From: Deferribacteraceae bacterium
GTDB lineage: Bacteria; Chrysiogenota; Deferribacteres; Deferribacterales; JAISNW01
Assembly (NCBI GenBank): GCA_031285415.1
Contig: JAITWF010000126.1
Location: 1 to 14,097 of the forward strand
Direction of reading: 5' to 3'
DNA: 14,097 nt
The notes under the pieces are model-generated. The model saw only the letters and a list, made by a program, of their open reading frames with translations, was not told where the DNA came from and did no database searches. Shown here piece after piece: positions 7,630 to 13,464 of the stretch (the stretch's first letter is position 1; every line of letters begins with the position of its first letter). The position numbers and the translations under genes were made by a program.

Positions 7630-7699
7630 CGTCATTGCGGACTTGATCCGCAATCCAGAATTAGTAGATCTGGACTGCGGCTCGTAGGCCGCAGTGACG
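7630..7699. repeat. 70-bp palindromic element with perfect cloverleaf fold
   Basis: The element tiles completely into paired arms. A closing stem CGTCA/TGACG (7630-7634 with 7695-7699) encloses three adjacent hairpins: TTGCGGA-5 nt-TCCGCAA (7635-7653), TCCAGA-9 nt-TCTGGA (7654-7674) and CTGCGGC-6 nt-GCCGCAG (7675-7694). No base is left between arms. The ends also form a long imperfect inverted repeat (CGTCATTGCGG against CCGCAGTGACG). The wording GTCATTGCGGACTTGATCCGCAATCC resembles dispersed REP/MITE-like repeats I have seen in other bacterial genomes. It is not a tRNA: sizes and invariant bases do not fit. It lies 5 bp after pyrH and about 30 bp before the frr ribosome site, so it would be in the operon mRNA. 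Confidence 0.88.
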
Positions 7700-7704
7700 G
7701 AGGT

Positions 7705-8409
7705 TTATTTTACTGTTGTTCCGACCGCTTCGCCCTTTACTACTCTTAATAGGCTTCCAGCTTCCATCATATTATATACCACTATCGGAATATTATTATC
7801 CATACACATGCTGATTGCGGTGGAGTCCATCACATTCAACCTCTTTGTGAGTACATCGATATACGAAACGGTATCATACTTAGTCGCTGTTGGGTCTTTC
7901 TTAGGGTCTGCGGTGTATACACCATCCACCTTTGTTGCCTTGATCACTACGTCGGCATTGATCTCGGACGCCCTCAATGTGGCTGTAGTGTCGGTGGTGA
8001 AGTAAGGGTTGCCTGTGCCAGCGGCGAAGATAACGACACGCCCCTTCTCGAGGTGCCTCATCGCTCTACGTCTGATAAACGGCTCTGCCACCTGACGCAT
8101 TTCGATAGCCGACTGTACACGTGTAGGGATTCCAGCCTTCTCTAGAGCGTCTTGCAGGGCGAGCGAATTGATCACCGTAGCAAGCATACCCATATAATCG
8201 GCAGATACTCTATCCATCCCCTGTGCAGAGCCTGACACTCCACGGAAGATATTGCCACCGCCGATCACAAGCCCTATCCGCACGCCAGAATCAAATAGTG
8301 TGCGGATCTCCTGCGCAATATAGCGCAAAGTTTCGCTCTCGACGCCGTACTGTTGGCCACCCATGAGTGCTTCGCCAGACAGCTTTAATAGGACTGTTTT
8401 ATATTTCAT
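7705..8409 (-). CDS. pyrH: UMP kinase (uridylate kinase)
   Basis: Phosphorylates UMP to UDP in pyrimidine nucleotide synthesis; bacterial PyrH is a hexamer of the amino acid kinase fold. The 234-residue product has the standard blocks: LLKLSGEAL near the N-terminus, GLVIGGGNIFRG (about 46-57), DYMGMLATVINSLALQDALE, and the UMP/ATP region AGTGNPYFTTDTTATLRASEI. GAGG lies 8 nt before the ATG, overlapping the lepB stop; the two genes are 4 bp apart. In many genomes pyrH follows rpsB-tsf; here it follows lepA-lepB. Confidence 0.97.
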   Translation of the reverse strand: MKYKTVLLKLSGEALMGGQQYGVESETLRYIAQEIRTLFDSGVRIGLVIGGGNIFRGVSGSAQGMDRVSADYMGMLATVINSLALQDALEKAGIPTRVQSAIEMRQVAEPFIRRRAMRHLEKGRVVIFAAGTGNPYFTTDTTATLRASEINADVVIKATKVDGVYTADPKKDPTATKYDTVSYIDVLTKRLNVMDSTAISMCMDNNIPIVVYNMMEAGSLLRVVKGEAVGTTVK

Positions 8410-8413
8410 TGAA

Positions 8414-9001
8414 CTACCTCGTTATATTTAGCAAACGATCCCAACGTACCGACTTCAAGTTCAACATGCCGCCAGCAGGATCTTTCGACCAGTATATTAT
8501 AACTGACTTCCCTTTGAAGCTATCTCTAGGCACCAGTCCCCAATATCGGCTATCTGCGCTGGAGTCACGGTTATCACCCATCATGAAGTAATGCCCCTCT
8601 GGCACCTTAAACTCAGGCACATTGTCGGCGATAGGCCCCGATGGATAGTTTCGCAGCTGTACGTAATCCTCTTGCACCGCCGCACCGTTGCGATAGAGCT
8701 TCTTATCGACGATCTTTATCGTATCGCCCGGTTCACCGATTACACGCTTGATAAAATCTTTTCCAGGCTCTAGCGGATACTCAAATACTGCGATCTCGCC
8801 GAACTTTGGATCCCCTAAGAGGTAGCTAATCTTGCTAGCTATGATATGATCCCCAATCTGAAGCGTCTCAAGCATAGAGCCAGAGGGGATCACATATGCG
8901 CTCATTACAAATGTACGAATAATCATTGCGATCACAAACGCTACTACGAGCGAATCGAAAAAATCTCTCATCCCCTTCTTGGGTTCTTTTTCTTTAGACA
9001 T
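8414..9001 (-). CDS. lepB: Signal peptidase I
   Basis: Membrane serine protease that removes signal peptides from Sec- and Tat-exported proteins, which would include HybO and HybA. The 195-residue product has one N-terminal membrane span (about 16-37). The Ser-Lys dyad is visible: Ser42 in PSGSML and Lys85 in FIKRVIGEPGD. Box E is present as GDNRDSSADSR. The ATG shares one base with the lepA stop (TAATG), so the pair is translationally coupled, as in the classical lepA-lepB arrangement. The protein is compact compared with the two-span E. coli LepB. Confidence 0.96.
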   Translation of the reverse strand: MSKEKEPKKGMRDFFDSLVVAFVIAMIIRTFVMSAYVIPSGSMLETLQIGDHIIASKISYLLGDPKFGEIAVFEYPLEPGKDFIKRVIGEPGDTIKIVDKKLYRNGAAVQEDYVQLRNYPSGPIADNVPEFKVPEGHYFMMGDNRDSSADSRYWGLVPRDSFKGKSVIIYWSKDPAGGMLNLKSVRWDRLLNITR

Positions 9002-10806
9002 TAATTTTCGTCTCCTATCTTCAATACAGCAAGGAAGGCGTCTTGCGGTAGGTCGATCTTGCCGATCGATTTCATGCGCTTCTTCCCCTCCTTCTGCTTC
9101 TCTAAAAGTTTACGTTTACGAGAGATATCGCCGCCGTAGCACTTTGCGATAACGTCTTTGCGGTACGCCTTGACGGTAGAGCGAGCGATAACCTTCGAGC
9201 CGATCGCCGCCTGAATCGCCACCTCAAACATCTGGCGTGGGATAACGTCTTTCATTCGCTCTACAAGCTCTCTCCCCTTGTACTCCGCCTGATCTTTATG
9301 CACGATAATACTTAATGCGTCCACAGGCTCTTTATTTATAAGTATATCTAGCTTCACAAGGCTGCCTGGGCGAAACTCTGAAAATTCGTAGTCGAATGAG
9401 GCATATCCTCGTGAGATCGATTTCAGTTTATCGTAAAAGTCTGTAACGACCTCCATCAGCGGTATATCGTACTCTAATATAGAGCGAGCGGCACTCATAT
9501 ATTTCATATTCGTCTGTATGCCACGTCGAGCGTTCAGAAGCTGCATAACGCTACCCACATATTCGGCAGGTAGGATTATCGTAGATGATATATACGGCTC
9601 CTCTACCTTTTCGCACTCTGACGGTGGCGGCAGGAGTGCAGGGTTGTCGATATCAAAGACTTCGCCGTTCAGTTTGGTGATACGGAATACAACCGTTGGG
9701 GCGGTGGAGATAAGGTCGAGATTAAACTCACGCTCGAGCCTCTCCTGTATGATCTCCATATGTAGAAGCCCCAAGAAGCCACAACGGAAGCCGAATCCTA
9801 ACGCTTGAGAGCTTTCAGGCTCAAAGGTGACGGCACTATCATTTAATATAAGCTTCTCTAGAGCGTCTCTTAACGTCTGATATTCGCTTGGGTCTATAGG
9901 GTAAAGCCCACAGAATACGACAGGCTTAACATGTTTAAATCCTGGAAATGGTGTATCAGTAGGTCTTTTAACGTGAGTGACGGTATCGCCGATCTTCACC
10001 TCATGCACCGATTTGATACTTGCGGTGATGAATCCTACCTCGCCAGCTGAGAGCTCCTTTAAGGCGATAGGGGATGGAGTGAATGAGCCCATCTCGATAA
10101 TCTCGTACTCCTTTCTGGTAGACATCAGCTTGATCTTGTCGCCTGGGCGCATAGTCCCCTCTACCATACGTACAAGGACTACTACGCCTCTATATGCGTC
10201 GTACCATGAGTCGAAGATCATTGCTTTGAGTGGATTTTCAGAGTCTCCCGATGGTGCAGGCACCTTTTTGACTATAGACTCTAGTATCTCACGAGTGCCG
10301 ATCTTCTCCTTTGCGCTAGCAAGAACGGCTTCGGAGGCGTCGATACCGATAGCGTCCTCGACCTCCTTCTGCACACGCTCTGGGTCTGCACTTGGTAGAT
10401 CGATCTTGTTTATAACGGTGATCAGCTCTAAGTTTTGGTCGACCGCCATGAATGCATTTGCGATCGTCTGCGCCTCTACACCCTGAGAGGCGTCCACTAC
10501 TACCAATGCCCCCTCACAGGCGGCAAGGCTTCGGGATACCTCATAGGTAAAGTCGACATGCCCTGGGGTGTCGATAAGGTTGAGCTGGTAGGTCTTTCCA
10601 TCATCTGCTGTATATGTAAGGCGAGCTGTCTGCGCCTTGATAGTGATCCCTCGCTCTCGCTCGATATCCATGCTATCAAGTACCTGCGCCTTCATCTTGC
10701 GCTCCTCAATCCCTCCAGTATACTCTATGATCCGATCGGCAAGGGTCGACTTGCCGTGGTCTATGTGCGCTATAATACTAAAGTTGCGTATCAATTTATT
10801 TTGCAT
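9001..10806 (-). CDS. lepA: Elongation factor 4 (LepA), ribosome back-translocase GTPase
   Basis: Translational GTPase related to EF-G that acts on stalled or mispositioned ribosomes. The 601-residue length is the family norm. GTPase motifs can be read: AHIDHGKST (13-21), RGITIKAQT, DTPGHVDF, NKIDLP and SAK. The LepA-specific C-terminal domain is complete, with ECEKVEEPYISSTIILP and the basic end GGDISRKRKLLEKQKEGKKRMK. GAGG lies 8 nt before the ATG. First gene of the minus-strand operon, divergent from the encapsulin genes across 136 bp. Confidence 0.97.
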   Translation of the reverse strand: MQNKLIRNFSIIAHIDHGKSTLADRIIEYTGGIEERKMKAQVLDSMDIERERGITIKAQTARLTYTADDGKTYQLNLIDTPGHVDFTYEVSRSLAACEGALVVVDASQGVEAQTIANAFMAVDQNLELITVINKIDLPSADPERVQKEVEDAIGIDASEAVLASAKEKIGTREILESIVKKVPAPSGDSENPLKAMIFDSWYDAYRGVVVLVRMVEGTMRPGDKIKLMSTRKEYEIIEMGSFTPSPIALKELSAGEVGFITASIKSVHEVKIGDTVTHVKRPTDTPFPGFKHVKPVVFCGLYPIDPSEYQTLRDALEKLILNDSAVTFEPESSQALGFGFRCGFLGLLHMEIIQERLEREFNLDLISTAPTVVFRITKLNGEVFDIDNPALLPPPSECEKVEEPYISSTIILPAEYVGSVMQLLNARRGIQTNMKYMSAARSILEYDIPLMEVVTDFYDKLKSISRGYASFDYEFSEFRPGSLVKLDILINKEPVDALSIIVHKDQAEYKGRELVERMKDVIPRQMFEVAIQAAIGSKVIARSTVKAYRKDVIAKCYGGDISRKRKLLEKQKEGKKRMKSIGKIDLPQDAFLAVLKIGDEN

Positions 10807-10829
10807 TAAATGAACCTCTTAAACTCGTT

Positions 10830-10859
10830 AAGATACACTAATACGCACCTATATGGCAA
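10830..10859 (-). promoter_or_regulatory. Candidate lepA operon promoter
   Basis: On the minus strand, TTGCCA (10859-10854), an 18-bp spacer and TATCTT (10835-10830) form a plausible sigma70 promoter, with transcription starting roughly 20 bp before the lepA ATG. The -35 box lies within one of two copies of a 10-bp direct repeat in this divergent region. Read by eye only. Confidence 0.45.
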
Positions 10860-10917
10860 GCGATTTTACAGAAAAACTAATTGACGTTTACATTTTGTTA
10901 TAATACCATATGGCAAG
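10851..10917 (+). repeat. 10-bp direct repeat ATATGGCAAG in divergent promoter region
   Basis: ATATGGCAAG occurs at 10851-10860 and again at 10908-10917, 57 bp apart start to start. The left copy covers the candidate lepA -35; the right copy lies at the expected start of the ferritin-like gene transcript. This placement would suit a shared regulator binding site, but two copies of a 10-mer in AT-rich DNA could also be chance or a repeated promoter element. Confidence 0.5.
10896..10904 (+). promoter_or_regulatory. Extended -10 promoter for the ferritin-encapsulin operon
   Basis: TGTTATAAT is a consensus TATAAT (10899-10904) with the TG extension, which can work without a -35 box. The start of transcription would fall near 10911, giving a leader of about 32 nt before the ATG at 10943. 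A TTGACG at 10881 looks like a -35 but is only 12 bp from this -10, too close for a normal pairing. Confidence 0.6.
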
Positions 10918-10942
10918 TTTTAGTCTATAAGGAGATAAGATT

Positions 10943-11299
10943 ATGCCGAGTTTTGCGAACCCATTTCAGGGAAATGTGAACAGGAAGGTGACGAAGCTGG
11001 AGCTTATGCAAGCTCTTCGTATCGATATAGCGTCGGAGCTTGAGGCGATCTATCTATACGATGCGCACGCACTATCAACTGACGATCCGATCGCTAAAAG
11101 GGTGCTAGAGGATATCCGTGACGAGGAGAAGCAGCATGTGGGCGAGTTAATGACGCTTCTGCGCTATCTGGATCCAGGATTTGCTGCACTTTTAGCCGAT
11201 GGCGAGGGCGAGGTGAAGGAGATGATGGCGGATCTCGGTATAAAGGAGCGTCAAGTGGGCGATCTCACGATCGGTAGCCTTATAAAAGAGGATGATTAA
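10943..11299 (+). CDS. Encapsulated ferritin-like protein (encapsulin cargo)
   Basis: Small four-helix-type iron oxidase subunit expected to sit inside an encapsulin shell and oxidise Fe2+ for mineral storage. The 118 residues include LRIDIASELEAIYLYD (26-40) and DIRDEEKQHVGEL (57-69). Glu32, Tyr39, Glu62 and His65 fall at the positions of the ferroxidase-site residues I recall for Rhodospirillum rubrum EncFtn; the secondary-site Glu31 is Ser here. The DEEKxHVGEL wording and overall sequence are closer to the ferritin-like domain fused to the Pyrococcus furiosus encapsulin. The C-terminus carries LTIGSLIK, a cargo-loading peptide. GGAG lies 8 nt before the ATG. The encapsulin start is 1 bp beyond the stop. 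Confidence 0.92.
   Translation: MPSFANPFQGNVNRKVTKLELMQALRIDIASELEAIYLYDAHALSTDDPIAKRVLEDIRDEEKQHVGELMTLLRYLDPGFAALLADGEGEVKEMMADLGIKERQVGDLTIGSLIKEDD
11264..11287 (+). other. Encapsulin cargo-loading peptide at the cargo C-terminus
   Basis: Codons 108-115 spell LTIGSLIK, matching the known family 1 loading-peptide pattern (hydrophobic-T/A-V/I-G-S-L plus a basic residue). It is joined to the ferritin-like domain by a variable linker and followed by only three residues. It should bind the inner face of the shell encoded next door. Confidence 0.88.
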
Positions 11300-11300
11300 T

Positions 11301-12092
11301 ATGGATTATTTAGGAAGAGAGGGTGCGCCTATCTCCGCAGATCTGTGGCGCAATATAGATAATACAGTGGTCGATGTGGCAAAGAAATCATTAAAGGTAC
11401 GGCGGTTTCTCCCCCTTGTATCTGTAGGGACGGAGGCGCAATATGCAAAGATAGAGCGGTTTGACAAGGGTGAGGAGATTGAGGAGTGGTTCGTAAAGAC
11501 TACTAACCGCCAACTCGTCGAGATTCCGCAGATATATAGCGATTTTTGGCTCAACTGGCGAGATCTGAACGGTGCTATAGATCTCTCCCCCTGCATGCGT
11601 GCCGCAACGGTACTCTCCAAACATGAGGATGAGATGATCTTCTACGGAATTCCTGCTTTAAAGCTGGAGGGGCTATTGACGGTGAAAGGCTCACAGCAGG
11701 TAAAGCGTGGCAACTGGGGGGAGGGTGAAAACGCCTTTGCAGATGTAGCTACTGGGATAGCAATGCTTGAAAAGGCTGGACGTAGCGGCAGATACGCCCT
11801 TGTGGTAAGCCCCGATCTATACATGCAGCTACAGCGCATTCAGGCAGGTACTGGAGTTTTAGAGAGTAAGCGCATTCAGAAGCTCGTCGGCTCTGATATT
11901 ATAAAATCTACCGCTCTAAAGGATAAGACGGCATTCTTAGTATGCGCAGAGAGCTACTGCATGGATCTAGCTGTGGGGCAGGATATAACGACCGCATACC
12001 TTGAATGCGTCGACCTAAACCATCATTTCAGAGTGATGGAGACCGCTCTTTTAAGAATTAAATGCCCAGATGCTATTGTTTTATTCACATAG
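11301..12092 (+). CDS. Family 1 encapsulin shell protein (HK97-fold, linocin-like)
   Basis: Forms a closed protein nanocompartment, probably around the ferritin-like protein encoded just upstream. I chose the ATG at 11301 (263 residues, MDYLGREGAPIS): GAGG is 9 nt upstream, while an in-frame ATG at 11292 has no room for a ribosome site. Family features are the N-terminal FLGR-like start, the E-loop region at about residues 50-70, IYSDFWLNWRD, EDEMIFYG, ALVVSPDLYMQLQRI and the end FRVMETALLRIKCPDAIVLFT. The wording, especially MDLAVGQD and LLRIKxPDAI, is nearer to Myxococcus EncA than to the Thermotoga shell. The fold is shared with phage capsids, but there is no phage gene nearby. Cotranscribed with the cargo gene. 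Confidence 0.95.
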   Translation: MDYLGREGAPISADLWRNIDNTVVDVAKKSLKVRRFLPLVSVGTEAQYAKIERFDKGEEIEEWFVKTTNRQLVEIPQIYSDFWLNWRDLNGAIDLSPCMRAATVLSKHEDEMIFYGIPALKLEGLLTVKGSQQVKRGNWGEGENAFADVATGIAMLEKAGRSGRYALVVSPDLYMQLQRIQAGTGVLESKRIQKLVGSDIIKSTALKDKTAFLVCAESYCMDLAVGQDITTAYLECVDLNHHFRVMETALLRIKCPDAIVLFT

Positions 12093-12104
12093 TTGTACTA
12101 TAGT
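12076..12104 (+). promoter_or_regulatory. Candidate promoter giving a leaderless transcript
   Basis: TTGTTT (12076-12081), a 17-bp spacer and TATAGT (12099-12104) lie across the end of the encapsulin gene. A start 6-8 bp after the -10 would fall at 12110-12112, directly before the ATG at 12113, which has no Shine-Dalgarno. The two observations fit each other. Confidence 0.45.
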
Positions 12105-12112
12105 TTCGTATT

Positions 12113-12982
12113 ATGAAACGTGATACATTAATAAAAACCCTGCTGACGGCGGCTATCCTCCTAGGTGGGGTCTTATCATTCTTTATACTGCCAAATCTCT
12201 TTGGGCTATCTGCCGCTGATGATAGCGGCTACTACAGATCCCTACAGGAGGCACTCGACAGCCGTCTAGCCTCCGCAAGCCTATTCTTTATGACTACCAA
12301 ACTCGTAAGCGGAATTATCGCATTCTCGCAAGATGTCAATGTAGACGCTAGCGTGGTGCTTGCAGGTATCGACGTATCGCCACTTATGGTGCTACAGCCT
12401 GTTGGCAGTACTATCAACAAGATCTCCGATCTGTTTCTGGTAGCAATGGGGGCGATAGTGCTTGAGAAGGTGGTGATGATCGCTGGCGGCTGGCTGTCGT
12501 TCAAGATCTTCTTCCCTATCGCTGCCGCTATCGGGGCGGTCTCCCTTTGGGGGCGGCATAGGGTAAACACTCGAAAGGCAGCGATCGGTATGCTTATCAT
12601 CGGTATCGTTTCGTGGGGGGCGGTGCCGCTATCTATAATGACCTCTACCATGCTAGAGCGTTACTTTATGGGAGATATAATGACGCTCTCCGCCGATAGG
12701 GTGGAGAAGAATGCTTCGGAGCTGGAGGTTATCCAGAGCGACCTCACCGACCCTTCCGAATGGGGAGTGGGGGCGGAGAAGAGCTCATTTCTAGATAAAC
12801 TCAAGGTGCCGAACGTCGGACTAAAGATAAACGAGGTGCTGACGGCGATCTCATCGAAAACTGAAAATATCGTGAAAGATCTCGTGAACGCCTTTATAGT
12901 GCTTGTTATTACTACCTTAATCCTGCCGATCGGCACTATCTTTGTGCTCTGGTTTGTGTTGAGAGGGCTGACTAGCCAATGA
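12113..12982 (+). CDS. Multi-pass membrane protein of unknown function
   Basis: I do not recognise this 289-residue protein with confidence. Hydrophobic spans can be read at about 7-30, 104-125, 127-147, 155-178 and 258-284. Between the first and second lies a region of about 75 residues (FSQDVNVDASVVLAGIDVSP and following, ending STINKISDLF) that is probably extracytoplasmic. Between the fourth and fifth spans lies a polar segment of about 80 residues (182-257) with heptad-like helices, rich in Glu, Ser and Asp. No catalytic motif, cysteine cluster or nucleotide-binding site is seen. It weakly recalls gammaproteobacterial multi-pass proteins with a similar V-xPLG-xxxxPINDL region, but this is memory, not alignment. 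The stop overlaps the aroK start (ATGA). The ATG has no ribosome site. Confidence 0.8.
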   Translation: MKRDTLIKTLLTAAILLGGVLSFFILPNLFGLSAADDSGYYRSLQEALDSRLASASLFFMTTKLVSGIIAFSQDVNVDASVVLAGIDVSPLMVLQPVGSTINKISDLFLVAMGAIVLEKVVMIAGGWLSFKIFFPIAAAIGAVSLWGRHRVNTRKAAIGMLIIGIVSWGAVPLSIMTSTMLERYFMGDIMTLSADRVEKNASELEVIQSDLTDPSEWGVGAEKSSFLDKLKVPNVGLKINEVLTAISSKTENIVKDLVNAFIVLVITTLILPIGTIFVLWFVLRGLTSQ

Positions 12983-13464
12983 TCTTCTTAACAGGTTTCC
13001 TATGCACAGGCAAAAGTACCGTTGGTAAAGCACTCGCCGCACGGCGTAATCTACCATTTACCGACTTGGATACAGAGATAGAACGTCTCGCCGATCTGCC
13101 AGTGGCGGAGATCTTTCAGCGGTACGGTTCGGAGCGGTTTCGCAAGCTTGAGTCAGAGGCACTCAAAACTGTGCAATCTGGCGTTGTCGCCTGCGGCGGC
13201 GGCACTATTACAATCAGAGAGAATTTAAGGTGGATGAGGGCAAATGGCAAGATCCTTCTACTAACCGCTACCCCTACAGAGATCTTTAAACGATTAAGTA
13301 GTGACTACGCTCGGCCGCTTATGGGTAGCGCACCCACAGAGATGATGGTGAAAAGGCTCTTATTTGCTAGAGCTTGCCACTATACACAGGCGGATCTCCT
13401 TATAGATACAACGAACGTCAATATCGATACGATATTAGAGAGGATAGATGAGCATTATCAGTGA
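12979..13464 (+). CDS. aroK: Shikimate kinase
   Basis: Phosphorylates shikimate to shikimate 3-phosphate on the way to aromatic amino acids. The 161-residue P-loop protein has Walker A GFLCTGKST (6-14), the shikimate-binding DLDTEIE (29-35), ERFRKLESEAL with Arg55, the CGGGT turn (72-76), the lid arginine in RPLM (Arg112) and Arg131 in the RACHY segment. It begins only five residues before the P-loop and is slightly shorter than typical AroK (about 170). AGAGGG lies 11 nt upstream, inside the preceding gene. It overlaps the upstream gene by 4 bp and aroB by 17 bp, suggesting coupled translation. Confidence 0.95.
   Translation: MIFLTGFLCTGKSTVGKALAARRNLPFTDLDTEIERLADLPVAEIFQRYGSERFRKLESEALKTVQSGVVACGGGTITIRENLRWMRANGKILLLTATPTEIFKRLSSDYARPLMGSAPTEMMVKRLLFARACHYTQADLLIDTTNVNIDTILERIDEHYQ

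Noticed and set aside
7589..7630. Longer Frr from the ATG at 7630
   Set aside because: The extra 14 residues are not part of the family, and the AGGAGA site fits the start at 7588.
7630..7699. tRNA gene reading of the cloverleaf
   Set aside because: Arm lengths and loops do not match tRNA (5-bp closing stem, 9-nt middle loop, no T-loop consensus, no CCA-compatible acceptor).
10881..10904. TTGACG as the -35 partner of TATAAT before the ferritin-like gene
   Set aside because: The spacing is 12 bp, well under the usual 16-18; the extended -10 explains the promoter better.
11301..12092. Prophage capsid gene
   Set aside because: The shell protein is HK97-fold, but it is next to a cargo gene with a loading peptide and there are no portal, terminase, protease or tail genes.
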